The notes below the pieces were generated by a model, which ran no database searches, had not been told where the DNA came from, and saw only the letters and a program-made list of their open reading frames with translations. Below, one piece after another: positions 24,600 to 36,789 of a DNA stretch of 64,000 nucleotides. Every line of letters begins with the position of its first letter. The first letter of the stretch is position 1. The stretch lies in assembly GCF_017591425.1 (NCBI RefSeq), contig NW_024467121.1, positions 24,564,707 through 24,628,706 on the forward strand, given 5' to 3'. The translations under genes were made by a program, and so were the position numbers. The stretch comes from Ochotona curzoniae. Lineage: Eukaryota > Chordata > Mammalia > Lagomorpha > Ochotonidae.

Positions 24600-25130
24600 T
24601 ATAAGTCTCCTGCTGTCAACAATACAGCTTGTTGTCTTATAGCGAACTTTTAAGCATACTCTTAGATGATGATGTAAGACGCAGTAAATATATAAACAAA
24701 TGACATTATCATTTATGATTAGCAAGTGTTAAACACCGTGTAGCTGTGTGGTTGTATTTTTATGCAACTGTCAGTACAAATTTGTTTATTCCAGCATCTC
24801 CAGAAATATGTTAGGAATCCATTGCGTTTCATTGTTGTTATAATAGCACCAAATGATCAGAATTTTTCAGCTCTATTGTGATTCTATGGGATACTGCCAC
24901 ATGTACAGACTATCATTGAAATATCATCACATGATGATTCACTTGTTTAATATGGGAATAATTGAGTTAGAGATGCAGCTACTGGATACTATATTAACTA
25001 AAGTAAAATATAACATCTCTGTTACCTTTTCCCTTTATATGGTATTATGGATGGCATTCATTTAGCCCTTGACTTTCTGTGAGTTTGGAGCCAAAATGAA
25101 AGTGATATGCAATCAAAGGGTGCAAATGAA
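24600..25130. other. Single-copy AT-rich DNA
   Basis: Nothing recognisable; the frames at 24405-24725 and 24853-25065 have no recognisable protein content. Confidence 0.5.
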
Positions 25131-25140
25131 AATAAGCCCC

Positions 25141-25447
25141 AGACCAAGCCTCGTGGTAGCGCAGTGGCTAAATCCTCACCTTGCATGCCCAGGATCCCAT
25201 ATGGACACAGATTCTAATCCCAGCAGTCCCACTACTCACCCAGCTCCCAGCTTGTCTTCTGGGAAAGCAGTGGAGGATGGACTAAAGGATGGATCTGGAA
25301 GAAAGTCCAGGCTCCTGGCTTCAAAATAGCTCAACCCTAGCCATTTTGGCCATTTGGGGAGTGAATCTGTAGATGGAAGATTTTCCTCTCTGTCTCTCCT
25401 CTTCTTTGTGTATCTAACTTTCCAATAAAAATACTTTTTAAAAAAAG
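25141..25447 (+). mobile_element. CSINE, full length with target duplication
   Basis: From accaagcctcgtggtagcgc to caataaaaatactttttaaa. Direct repeats aataagcccc at 25131-25140 and 25448-25457 are the target-site duplication. Moderately diverged. Confidence 0.9.
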
Positions 25448-25457
25448 AATAAGCCCC

Positions 25458-26385
25458 TAGAGACTATATAGTATACGTGATGACAATCTCAGCATCTTTT
25501 CAAAGTGAACTGTTTTCAAAACATTTAAAATTGTATGCATTTGAAGAACACACTTGGGAAATTTCAGTAATCTCCCTGGAGTATTAGAGATAGCTATGAG
25601 TCAGCATCAGATATTTCAGGATATTATTCAGGGTTTAACCTGAATAATGGGGTAGCTGCAAGTTATCTGCCACTGGGAGAGACACATTCACTCCCAGAAT
25701 TTAGAGCTTCCTGGCTTACTGGGAGCAGCTGTGGAGGAGACAGAGATGATTGACTGCCTCCAAGTCTCTTAATGTAAAGACTGATCCTACAGTCAAACTC
25801 ATTAAATCACAGGGGGGACAATAAAACTCACTGGACATGTGTGCCAACAGTCTCTTTAAATCCTGGTAGAAGGTATTAGCATGTCTCAGACTGAGTAATG
25901 ATTCAAGCATTTATCCTAAAATGCAAAACTTAGGCAAGGCTGTTTAAAAATCCACCTTTCCAACATTGTTCTGAATTGTGAGAGAAAAAAAATAAGGAGA
26001 AACAGCAGATATTTGTGAAGTTTTTCTTTAGAGAAGAGATTACACACAAATTGGAAAGAAGATTGGATAACTACAGATGTCCTTAGAAGCCAAATTTGAA
26101 GTTTTAGGCTTAGCTTTTAAAAACTGGAGTGCCATTGAAGATTTGGCCTTGAGTTAATCAGAGTTATCCCGAGAGATGAACTTTAAAACAGCATGAGGGA
26201 GGCACTCAGAGAGTGGAGATTGGTACTGTTAAGCCCTTCATTGGAGCTACTTCAAGAGCAGGTTGGACTCTGGAGGCAGAGGATAATGTGATTATAACAT
26301 TCTCTGTAACAGTGCTGCCTGGTGTAGACATACAGGGAGAACAACATAGGTATTTTGAATTTGCTACATCTTAAAATATTTAAAG
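25458..26385. other. Mostly single-copy DNA
   Basis: No exon. 26060-26290 has a faint likeness to the unnamed ancient repeat seen elsewhere. The upstream copy of the target duplication of the next element lies at 26386-26395. Confidence 0.4.
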
Positions 26386-26395
26386 AGTAAAAGTA

Positions 26396-27872
26396 GTGGG
26401 GAGATTCAAGATGGTGGAATAGGGTAAGGACACCTTTAAACAGGTGGAGAAATATTTGCAAGTGTGACACAGAGAGGGCACTTTCCAGGAAATAGGAGAA
26501 GACAGAACAGCAGCAGAGGGGTACCTGGAGACTGACAGACCCTGGAAAGCAGCAGACACAACAGTGTGGTGTTGCAGTGAATGATATCCCAGCAGCATTC
26601 AGCAAACAACAATCTGACCTCCACTGACAGCCGGAACTCCACCAGCAACCAGGTGTCAAGGAACATTCACCAGGAGCTCAGGAGGTGAACTCAAAGAACT
26701 GCCCATCCTGCTGGTCCATTTGATTTGACCAGGAGCAGAGACAGAGTGGCAGATTCCAGATGGGCAGCGTGGGAACAGGGTGGATTTCACAGCCCAGTCT
26801 GCCTCCTAGAGCCATATTGGGTGCCGTTTTGTTCAAGGAGGCAAGGGATATGAGGCAGCACTGAACGTGAACTGAGCTAGGAGTGACCTCATTCCTGGCT
26901 CAGTGAACTGCAAAGACGTGATATCCTACAGGTTCCACCCACGGCAGGTCTGGGTAGCCCTCAGATCTGACAGCCAAGAGATCAAGAACTCCACTAGTGG
27001 CACGTCAGGTGCCATTTCTTGCCGTGTGGCAAAGAATTTAAGACTGCAGGGGACAAAAGTGAGCTGAGCAAGAGCTGAGCTTGGTGAGAACTCACTGAGC
27101 TCAGTGGATTGCACTGATCCCACAGGAAAATAACGCCGAATATGGCATTGTGTAGGTCAAAATAGGTCCATGTGGTCGTCAAACCTCATGGCCAAACTCA
27201 TCAAGTAATCATTATGGATTACTAGACTGGATTAAAAACAAAACGCATCTATTTGTTGCCCACAGGAGATACATTTCACCAACAAAGAACAGCAAAAGCT
27301 ATCTTATGGATTTTGATTTTTTTTGTTAGTTTCGTCTCTTCTAAACACTTTCTTCTGATTAATTCTTCACTGACTCATAGATCATACAGTAGCATCATTT
27401 TCTTCAAGAAGGTTCTTGATTTTCTCTCTTCATTTCTTAAGCGACACATTAGTCATTTAGTAGCATGTTACTTAACTTCATGGTGTTATTTTTTTTTTCT
27501 TCCTGTTGTTGATTTTGTATTGTGGCTTTTCATTTAAGGGGATCTATAGTAACTGTGTAATGGAGGATATCATATACAGATAGGAGGATGCAATGCAGTA
27601 CGCATCTCTACTTCCAGACAAAGATGGATTCCCATTGAAACTGTTTACTATATCTTGACAATAGGATGCTGGACTCTTTGCCATTGTCCATGTCTGCAAT
27701 CATGGACATATGATTGTGTATGAAAAACAATATTATAGTAATCGTATAGGGGAACTCAGTGAGCAGTGAAGGAATTGTGAGGGGATTAGGGAAATCCCAA
27801 GGCCTGTGGAACTGTATCAGAAAATGATAATAATAAAAATGAGTAAAATTTTTAAAAATAAATTTAAAAAAA
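26396..27872 (+). mobile_element. Non-autonomous mini-L1: 5' UTR, ORF2 stub, 3' UTR (1477 bp, complete)
   Basis: Flanked by agtaaaagta at 26386-26395 and 27873-27882. It opens with gattcaagatggtggaatag, the characteristic L1 5' end with the CAAGATGG YY1-type site. 26396 to about 27180 is 5' UTR. Then comes a stub of the ORF2 start (ctagactggattaaaaacaa, about 27184-27295) that corresponds to the NVNGLN...WIKN region of the endonuclease domain. It then jumps to the 3' UTR (cttatggattttgatttttt, 27303 onward) ending gtatcagaaaatgataataa and an A-rich tail. ORF1 and nearly all ORF2 are absent. Because both ends and duplications are present, it inserted in this short form rather than decaying in place. 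It encodes no protein and must have used L1 proteins in trans. Confidence 0.85.
26404..26411 (+). promoter_or_regulatory. YY1-type site at L1 5' end
   Basis: caagatgg just inside the 5' terminus. In human L1 the equivalent CAAGATGGC motif binds YY1 and sets the transcription start. Both mini-L1 copies in this window retain it. Function here is inferred only. Confidence 0.45.
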
Positions 27873-27915
27873 AGTAAAAGTACTCTAATGCACAGTATTG
27901 AAAATACTAATATTT

Positions 27916-28241
27916 GGGCCTGACGCAGTGGCCTAGTGGCTAAAGTCCTCACTTTGAACATGCTGGGATTCCATATGGGCGCCAGTTCTAATCCTGGCAG
28001 CCCCGCTTCCCATCCAGCTCCCTGCTTGTGGCCTGGGAAAGCAGTCAAGGATGGTCCAAAGTCTTGGGACCCTGCACCCGTGTGGGAGACCTGGAGGGAG
28101 TTCCTGACTCCTGGCTTCAGATCAGTGAGGAACCGGCTGTTGCGCTCACTTGGGGAGTGAATCATCAGACGGAGGATTTTCCTCTGTCTCTCCTCCTCTC
28201 TGTATATCTGCCGTTGCAATAAAAATAAATCTTTTTAAAAA
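27916..28241 (+). mobile_element. CSINE, full length
   Basis: tRNA-derived lagomorph SINE with head gggcctgacgcagtggccta, box B-like gccagttctaatcc, body gaagcagtcaagg-type segment and terminal caataaaaataaatcttttt. An imperfect 16-bp duplication (gaaaatactaatattt at 27900-27915, gaaaatgctgacattt at 28242-28257) marks the insertion. The three differences suggest moderate age. An antisense open frame of about 200 codons covers it and the mini-L1 tail; it is repeat-derived and not a gene. Confidence 0.93.
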
Positions 28242-28512
28242 GAAAATGCTGACATTTCAATATGTAATTGATAGAAATGATCACCTGGCATTTCTTCCTA
28301 CTAAGTCCAAATCTGGTGTGTGCTAAACTTGTGAGTATTTCTCAGTTTGGACTCCACATGTTTAAGTGCTGAGGAGCTGTGCGTGACTATTTGCTCTCAG
28401 AGCCTTACTGCTCTGTATTCAATCTTTGTATCAGCAGCATTGGTATCTTTTAGAGCTTGCTGGAAAATGTAGACTTCTCATCCTTCACCTTCCAACTACT
28501 GAATCTAAATTT

Positions 28513-28851
28513 TTTTTTATTTTTTTTAAATATTTGTTTTTATTATTTTTTTATTGGAAAGGCGGATATACAGAGAGGAGAGACAGAGAGGAAGATCTTC
28601 CATCCGATGATTCACTCCCCAAGTGAGCGCAACGGGCCGATACTATGCCGATCCAAAGCCAGGAGCCTCTTCCGGGTCTCCCACGCGGGTGCAGGTTCCC
28701 AAAGCTTTGGGCTGTCCTCGACTGCTTTCCCAGGCCACAGGCAGGGAGCTGGATGGGAAGCGGGGCTGCTGGGATTAGAACCGGCGCCCATATGGGATCC
28801 CGGGCGTGCTAGGCGAGGACCTTTAACCACTTGCGCCACCGCTCCGGGCCC
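28513..28851 (-). mobile_element. CSINE, young near-intact copy
   Basis: Perfect 15-bp target duplication actgaatctaaattt at 28498-28512 and 28852-28866. CpG-rich features are still present (ccgatgattcactccccaag, agtgagcgcaacgggccgat, ttgcgccaccgctccgggcc), so methylated-CpG decay has barely acted. All other copies in the window are more eroded. Confidence 0.95.
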
Positions 28852-29050
28852 ACTGAATCTAAATTTTAACAGAATGCCCAAGGAGATCTGCAGGCTGAAG
28901 CTTGAGAAGCACTGTCTAGGAGCCGTGGTGCTCTTGCTTCTCAGCGTTTGATCACGGGTCAGCAACAGCAACAGCTGCATGTGGGAAATTCTTGGGCTTC
29001 GGCACAGACGCATTGAGCAGAAATTCCAGGACCAGAAATTGAGGATCTTT

Positions 29051-29382
29051 GTTTTTTAAGATTTATTTTATTTTTTACTGGAAAGGCAGAGTTAGAAGGA
29101 GATACAGAGAGAAATATGTTCTGTCTGCTGGTTTACTCCCTAAGTGGCCGCAATGGCCAGGGCTGAGCCAGTCTGAAGCCAAGAGACAGAAGCCCCCGCC
29201 CCCCAGGACTCCTATGTGGATACAGGGTCCCAAAGCTTTGGGCTGTCCTCTGCTGCTTTCTCAGGCCACAAGCAGGGAACTGGATGGGAAGTGGAGCAGC
29301 TGGAACATGAATGAACCAGCACCCATATGGGATCCCAGGTATGCAAGGTAAGGTTTAACAACTGAGCCATTGTGCCAGGCCC
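29051..29382 (-). mobile_element. CSINE
   Basis: Reversed tail gttttttaagatttatttta to head tgagccattgtgccaggccc. A C-rich expansion (cccccgccccccag, 29198) replaces the usual ttcttccgggtctcc segment. Intermediate age. Confidence 0.9.
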
Positions 29383-29784
29383 TGGAAGTCAAGGTTCTAA
29401 CAGGCCATCCAGGCTATTATTATGTAGCAGGTTGGTGAACTCTTATTCTAGGACTTTTTGCTTTGCCAGCTATATTGTTAAGGTTTTCCCTGTGTGCTGT
29501 ATAATTTAAGAGATTTCTTCTCTAACAAATTCTGTTTCTTAAATAGCAATGTAATATCCCACTATCATTACTTAGAGATGCTTATCTTCATTGATATCAA
29601 AATTAGAGGAATGGAAATGCATGTAATATCTCATTAAGTATGTACTGATATACATATATTCAGCTATTGAAATATCTTTAAATACAAACATCTGATCGGT
29701 GTGCAGTAAAAACTATTGTTTGCTCAAAGTCCCCATGCTTTCAAACTCTGTATGGATTACTTCACACATTCCCCATCAACTCCT
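29383..29784. other. Single-copy AT-rich DNA
   Basis: Nothing recognisable between the two minus-strand CSINEs. Confidence 0.5.
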
Positions 29785-30093
29785 GTTTTAAAGACTTTAG
29801 TTATTTATTTGAAAGGCACAGTGAAGGAGTAAGAGTGAGTTACAGAGAGAGGGACAGTCTTCCAGCTGACAGTTCACTTCCCAGCCATCCACAATAGCCA
29901 GGGCAGGGCCGAGCCGCAGACAGGGGCCTACAGTTCCATCCAGTGCTCCCAAGGGGTGGTAGAGACCTGGGTCCTGGAGTTTCCATCAGCTGCTTTCCAG
30001 GAATGTTAGCAAGAAGCTGAATCAGAAGTGGACCTTGAACTGGCACTGACAACAGAAGCAGGCATCCCAAGTAGTAGCTTTATACTCTGGGCC
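29785..30093 (-). mobile_element. CSINE, old copy
   Basis: tttaaagactttagttattt, cagctgacagttcacttccc, ccatcagctgctttccagga and ttatactctgggcc follow the reversed consensus with many changes. Confidence 0.8.
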
Positions 30094-30609
30094 ATATTCC
30101 CACCTACCTCCCTTCTGCTCTTTACAATGTAGTCAAAATATCTATGTTGTAAAGATGTGTACCCTTTTCTCCCAGGACCTGCATCTGATCAGGGACCAAC
30201 TCTGGTCAGTTAGCCAAAGCCTACGTACCTACGACTCACCACGTTACCTCAGCCATTGCTCTACCGTTTAAATGATTTATACTAAGAAGAGAAGTGTTTG
30301 AGATTTTGTCTTGCGTTTTTTAAATTTGTGATGGTCTTCGGAACACTAGAAGCAGTTCACAGGTTAGCTATGAACTGTTCCCTCTGTCTCTCTCTGTTTC
30401 TCTGTACACACATAGTTCTACCTGTACAAGGTTAGAAGCCACAGACCAGAGTGGAACAGGCTTCAATAGACCCATAGTAATTGCTCACTACCCTCAACAG
30501 GGCAACCATGGCTCAGTGCGAGGAAGTATGAGAATGGGGGTGGGGCTACATTGAGTCTCTACCTATCAAGAGACAATTCTCTGACCTTGTTTAAAGTTGT
30601 TCGTGTATC
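30094..30609. other. Single-copy DNA
   Basis: No repeat or exon recognised; a short TC-rich run lies near 30380-30400. Confidence 0.45.
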
Positions 30610-32620
30610 ATCAACAAACTGAGCTTTCGCTAATATTATCATTTTAATGGTTTTCCATAATACATTTTGTAGGTGAGCGATTCATTCCTCTCCCTTCCCT
30701 TCTTTCTTCCTCACCCACCCAACAATTTTTCCCATATTGTCATAGCAGTGGTAGTACCTTAGTGCAAGTTACAAATTTAACTTTCTTACATTTAAACATA
30801 CCATGAAATGATAAGTACAGGAAAAGGTAGAAAACCTGTATCATATTTTAGAGGTATATATAGAAGCTTCATTGGGACTCCTACCTTTTGGAGGGAAGTA
30901 GAGATACATACTGCATAGTAACTTTACTGTCCAGTATGTTTGTCTTCCTTGTACGGTATGTGTATATTAGTAGATATTTATTTTATACATATATATATAT
31001 ACATGTGTGCATATATTGTACTTTGCATTTTGGTTATCTTATGTCAAAGAGAACATATACTATTTATCCTTTTGAGTCTGACTGACTTTACTAAACATAA
31101 TTTTCCAGCTGGGACCACTTTGTTGCAGATTCATTCCCCTTTACGGCAGAATAGTATTCCATCAAGTAGATGTGCCACAGTTTCTTTATCCATTCCCTAC
31201 TGGCGGGCATCTGGGTTGCTTCCATGTGTTTGCTATAATAAATTGTGCTACTATAAATATAGGGCTGTAGGTTGCTCTCTCAAATGCAGATTTCATTTCC
31301 TTTGGATATAATTCCAGAAGTAGGATAGCTAGCTCATGTGGTAGGTCAGTTCTCAGTACTCTGAGCACTCTCCACATTGACTTCCAAAGTGGCTGTTTTA
31401 GTTTATATTCCCACCAACAGTGGATCAGGGTATCTTTTTCCTACATTCTTGCCAACAATTGTTGTTTGCTGATTTCTGTAAGTAGGCCATTCTCACTGGA
31501 GTTAGGTGGAACCTGTGGTTTTAATTTGCATTTCTCTAATATCTAGGGAGCCTGAGCTTTTTTTTTTTATATGTGCATTAGCTCTTTGAATTTGTCCTTT
31601 TGAAAAATGTCTGCTCATTTCCTCACCCATTTCTTCCCAGAATTGTTTTGCTGTTGTTGAGTTTTTGGAGCTCTGTGTAGATACTGGATATTAGCCCTCT
31701 GTCTGTTGTGCAGTGTGAGAAAATTTAATACCATTCTATTGATTGCCTCCTCACTTTATTGACCATTTCCTCTTGCTGTGCAGAAGCTTCTAGGTTTGAT
31801 ATAGTCTCATTTGTTTATTTGGGCTTTACCAGCTTGTGAGTTTTGTGGTTTTTTCCCAAAAAATCTTCACTCACGCCTATGCCTTGTAAGGTGGTACTTA
31901 AGTTTTCCTCTAGTAATTTGATGGTATTTGGGTATAGGTTTAGATCCTTGATCCATTTAGAGCTGATTTTTGTGTAAGGTGAAAGTTAGGGTTTTTGCTT
32001 CAAGTGGATATTCCATTTTCTCAGTAGCGTTAGCTGAAGAGGTTGTCCTTTCTCCCTGGGTTGTTTTCAATGTCTTTGTTCTTAAAATCTGGCATTGTGA
32101 TTCCTCCAGGTTTGTTTTTATTGTTTATGATGGCTTTGATCATTTTGGGGTCTTTTGTGTTTCCATATGAATATTTATTTTTAGAACAGATTTATTTTTT
32201 ATTGAAAAGACAGATCTACAAAGTGAATGAGAGACAGAAAGTTCATCCATCTGCTAGTTCATTCCTCAGATGGCCACGATGGCTGAGCCGAGCCAGTTCG
32301 ATGCCAAAAGCCAGGAGCTTCTTCCAGGTCTCCCATGTGGGGCAGGAGCCCACGGCTTAGGGCCATCCTCCACTGCTTTCCCACACCATAAGCAGGAAGC
32401 AGGATCTGAGGTGGAACAGCCAGAGTGTGAACTGGCACACATTTGGGATGCTGACGCCTGCCAGGGTAGGATTAGTCAGCTGAGCCATTGTGCAGGCCCC
32501 TGCATATGAATTTTTGCATCATCTATTCTAGCTCTGAAAAGAATGCTGTTCTTCAGGTTTTTTGGCAGCTTCTTAGTCAATAGGACATTTTGCAGAAGCT
32601 CTATGGATTCTTCCCTATGT
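30610..32620 (-). mobile_element. L1 LINE, older subfamily, 3' UTR and ORF2 3' half
   Basis: Minus-strand copy interrupted by a CSINE at 32177-32501. The 3' UTR (about 30610-31080) contains an ATATATAT tract and lacks the GC-rich repeats of the other L1s. ORF2 C-terminal marks follow in reverse: cagaatagtattccatcaag, tcccaccaacagtggatcag, atactggatattagccctct, gtgcagaagcttctaggttt, ccttgatccatttagagctg. Its many stops and indels mean it is non-functional. The upstream limit near 32620 is approximate. Confidence 0.8.
32177..32501 (-). mobile_element. CSINE nested in the L1
   Basis: Inserted into L1 ORF2 with duplication catatgaat at 32164-32172 and 32503-32511. L1 text resumes as ttttgcatcatctattctag after it, so the SINE is younger than the L1. 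Confidence 0.9.
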
Positions 32621-32821
32621 TATAGACTGTTATATTGATTGAGACTAAGAAAAATCTATCCATTCCCTAAAAATCCAACAGAAAAAATAGCTCCCCTACT
32701 TGCATCTTCTCATCACATCCCATATGGTTCTGTGTGAGCAGCTTATCTATATGTGATAGGTTATGAAATTAAATCAAAAGATTATATCAATAATCACATA
32801 CATTATCTGAAAAATTATCTT

Positions 32822-33133
32822 TTGGGTCCCCTAAAGTCCTTACCTTGCATGCACCAGAATCCCATATGGGCACCAGTTCTAATCCCAGCAGCCCTGCTTC
32901 CCATCCAGCTCCCTGCTCGTGGCCTGGGAATGCGGTCGAGAATGGCCCAAAACCTCGGGACACCATACCCATGTGGGAGACCTGGAGGAAGTTCCTGGCT
33001 CCTGGCTTCAGATCGACAGAGCACCAGCTGTTGCGCTCACTTGGGGAGTGAATCATCAGATGGAAGATCTTCCTCTCTGTCTCTCCTCCTCTCTGTAAAT
33101 CTGACTTTGAAATAAAAATAAATCTTTTTTTTT
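32822..33133 (+). mobile_element. CSINE, head partly missing
   Basis: The first about 35 bases of the head are absent (starts tgggtcccctaaagtcctta). The rest is close to the young consensus, ending tttgaaataaaaataaatct. Confidence 0.9.
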
Positions 33134-33149
33134 GAAGAAGAAGAAGAAG
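33134..33149. repeat. (GAA)5 at a SINE tail
   Basis: Five GAA units directly after the T-run ending the CSINE, a typical microsatellite seeded in a retroelement tail. Confidence 0.85.
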
Positions 33150-33445
33150 TCAGTAGCTATTTGATGGTGCCAAGTTTAGTCCTTTTCTGTAATTAGTCAT
33201 CATTTTTGCTTCATTCTGTGACAGAATCTGCAGTTTGACAGCAGCCTGTACTTCTGTAAGAATTACACTGTGAGTTGAGTGTTAACTAATACATTCATAC
33301 CTGGCAACATGGTTTGAATGTCCCATGTTCTAAATAGAATTATTGAAAGCCTATGTTTGAAAGTACTAAGAAATCCAACATCAAAATAGTAATTAGAAAG
33401 TCTGTAGCTAGACGATGATCTTAGAACACCCTGCGTGACCTTTTC

Positions 33446-33749
33446 TTTTAAAGGATTTATTTTATTTGAAAGTCAGAGAGATGGGGTTGGGGTAGGGGGT
33501 TGTCTTCCAGGTGCCAGTTCATTCCCCAAGTGTAATAATAGCCTGGGCTGAGCCAGGGTGAAACCAGGAGCTTGTGGATCTGCTGCATGGGTGCAGGTGT
33601 CCAAGCACTTGGGTTGTTCTCCACTGCTTTCCCAGGCACATGAGAAGGGAGATGGATTGTAAGGGGAGCAACTGGGCCTGGAACTAGTGGCCACATGAGA
33701 CACTGGCATCTCAAGCACAGCTTTACCTGCTATACCACCACACTGAATC
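33446..33749 (-). mobile_element. CSINE, old copy
   Basis: tttaaaggatttattttatt through gctataccaccacactgaat. Imperfect flanking duplication ccctgcgtgacctttt / ccctgtgatgactttc. Confidence 0.85.
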
Positions 33750-33752
33750 CCT

Positions 33753-36700
33753 GTGATGACTTTCATCTCTCTTCTCTCATTTAAAAAAAGTCCATGTTTA
33801 ATTATTTTAAGGATGGATACCCTGTTAAAGCAGCTCCACATGCAACTGTCAAGCAGATGTGCAGCCACAGATTGCTGCTTTAATTAGCCGATAACTCATT
33901 CTTAACCAATGTGGTATTCATAATTACATTGGTGCCCTTAACTAGGTTAGAGAGGTGCCTCCAAAACCTTTAGAATCCTTTCTTCTCATAAACAGAACGA
34001 AAGGATACTGTAGGTTGTCATAATCCTGAGTTTGTGGGCTTTAAAATTAATAAGGAGTCATTGTGTTATGGTTTACTTATCGCAGCCTTGGGCTTGACTA
34101 AAGCTCTCATCTTCATTTCTCATTTTGGATGATCATTTCTGTCTTCTCGCCTCTGCATAGACAGCAGAGTTATTGCAGCCATGAACTGCTTTGCTTGCCA
34201 TCTTTTTTAATACATACATAGTTTTGAAACTATCCTTGCAGCAAAAAAAATCATTAAGTGAATAATAAAAACTTGAAGTTCTTTTCATCAATGACATATT
34301 CCTATTTCCCTGGCACTATGAAGACATTCATAGCTGATTTATTAGTCTAATTAATTTTCATATTTTCCAAGTTCAACCAAAGCCTTTCTTTAAAGAGTAT
34401 TGTTTCATTTATCCTGATAATAACATGGGTAAACAAGCCTCTACACAATTATTAAAAGACTAGCTGCTTCATTAAAAATCACATCATTATTCCTGGGTAT
34501 TTGTTTCCGTAAATACTGGAAATTCCAGCCCCATTGATTTGGGATTGTGCCCTATCACATGATATTTTGAAAAATGTTTGCCCAGTGCATTTTGCTGTGT
34601 GACCTGGTGACAAAACCAGATCTCCCCCACAGCATCACCATATGCATGGAGCAACATCAGTGGTGGATTTTACCTCCTGATTCTCAGCAGTGAATGGGTG
34701 AATGCTTACTGGAGTGTTTCCAAGGCAAATTGTAAATCAGTGAAAAGATATGACCATGTTACCTCAGTACATCTTTGTAGAAACACAGGTCTAATATGCC
34801 CCAGATGACTTCCTTTTGTTTTGATACCATTCGCAGATTGCTTTCACATGGGCTATCCGTGCCCATGGAGGTATCTGCCAGGTATGCACTCTGGGGATAA
34901 GCCTTTGCTCTGCTCCGTGTCTTGGTTGCCAGTATCTGTAAACTGGGCATGCAAACCCCGAACCCACCTCATAGTGTTCTTGTGAGGGTTTGAAGAGGTC
35001 AAGTATAGGAACTACATAGAACTTGACCAGGCCATTGTTAAAGATTGCACAAAGGTTGGTTACAATTGTCATTGTGAATCCTACTCTCTACTGCTTTCCA
35101 GGTCACTGCTGCTTTCCAGGACTCTGCTCTGACCAATGAGCACAACTACCTTTTGACCTCTCACTCTCAAAAGGCTACTGTAAAGCAAGGGAGTGATGTT
35201 GAGCTATCCTAGGGATAATCATAAATTCACTCTAATTCAGAAAGCTAAAAATATATCTCAGCTCCCGGCTCTTTGTTTTATCAGCACTAGTCATATGTAT
35301 AATTCACAACTCAGTGAGACAGGTAAGCACGCCGAACTCCTAGAAACAGCAACTTGCAAAAGTCTATCACTACTCTGTGAATTTTAAACAAGGATGAGTT
35401 TTTCCATTTCTCAACATTGGCTCCCTTCCTTAATAACTATTATCCACCAGCAGCTATTTAGTCAATATCTGTGTGTAAAATAGACTCCATTCCTTAAGGG
35501 GTCTTATTAAGATTCTCTATTTGAAAATAATTTCTAATATTCTTTAGTAACTAAAGATGCAAAAAAATCACTTGCTAAATAAAATCAGTGTCTCCCTTGA
35601 CATTTTTGCTATTAATAATCTTAGCATTGGTGTGGGGGTTGAGAATTGAATGCTGCTTCTGTGCCAAGGAGAATAGCCTGGTGAAATTTAGCAACCCCCT
35701 GTGGCCCGAGTGTCTGAGTGTGTTTACCTGCCCACCTATGTGAAAGTCAACAGAGGCAAGTGTGTTCCAGGGTGACACCAGCTTTTGTGTTCATTGCGTG
35801 CATCTGTCAGATAAGGACCTGAGGGCTGCTCATTAATTCGCAAGTGTTGACTATTGTGGAGGACCACAGTGTGCTTATTTACACTGCTCATGTCTCACAG
35901 CTAGCTATTTGGCACCGTCTGCACCTCACAGCCAGCTAGTGACTGGCAGGCATTGGTTTACCGTGAGAGCACACCTAAGCCATTTATGATGAATAGGTGA
36001 ACAGGCTTTTCTTAATTCTTATGATAAAAGTTACAACTGGTGCTGGAGAAGATTTCGTCCCTTCTTGCAGAGGTCACTGAAGACTCGAAGGAGTGAAAGC
36101 AGTTTGTGGTAGAGCCAGGGCTGCCTCCTGAGAAACACAGCTCCAAACGCATCATTTGGTTTTTCTTGTCTAAGTAAAACATTGAGCCCTGTTGGGTTCT
36201 CTCTTGAAGATCCCTTTGCTTCCAGGAAAGGATTGTAAGTGAAGAAAATAAAGGAGAGAGGGATGGGAAGCTATTTCCACTGGAGCAGACCGCTCACCCC
36301 TTAGTGAACTGCCCCCCCCCCAAGCTTTCCTTCCTCCTTTATAGAGCAGTCCTTTCCAAGATGATACATTTTCCAGGTAGGCTTCGTTGATCCTGGCAGG
36401 TGAGAAAAGTCAGACATGTGGCTGTCCACAGGCGGGTAGAAACAGAATTTGCATTTTAGTCAGAGCAGCAGGAAATCAATAAAAGAAAAATATCTTTAAC
36501 GATTTACAAGTAACATATAAATACCTAAAAGTTAATCGTATAAATACCTGCAAATTATCAAGCCAGTCATAGAATTGCTAATCAGGTGTCTAAGTTGAAG
36601 AAATAATTGGAAGTTCATGTGAGATACCTTACTAAGGTCTTCCCAAAAGTGATGCAGTAAAGGATTTAAACGTGAAAAGAATCCTGAAGCAGTGTACAAG

Positions 36701-36789
36701 TGGGAGGAATCTTTCTGTCCACACACATCATAAATTCATCATGTCTTTGGAGTAGATTTAAGTCACTGAGCACTTGACTCACATTTTGC
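33753..36789. other. Repeat-poor single-copy block, possible conserved noncoding DNA
   Basis: Three kilobases with no recognisable transposon in an otherwise repeat-filled intron. 33880-34560 is AT-rich and rich in homeodomain-type TAATTA/TTAATTAG words (ctgctttaattagccgataa, agtctaattaattttcatat). A C10 run lies at 36311-36320. No exon seen. Confidence 0.45.

Noticed and set aside
27608..28219. 203-codon open frame on the minus strand
   Set aside because: It lies over the mini-L1 3' end and a CSINE; the reversed SINE is open by composition and yields similar peptides at 28612, 32787 and 59238.
28457..28951. 164-codon open frame on the plus strand
   Set aside because: Translation of the reversed young CSINE plus flank; no gene content.
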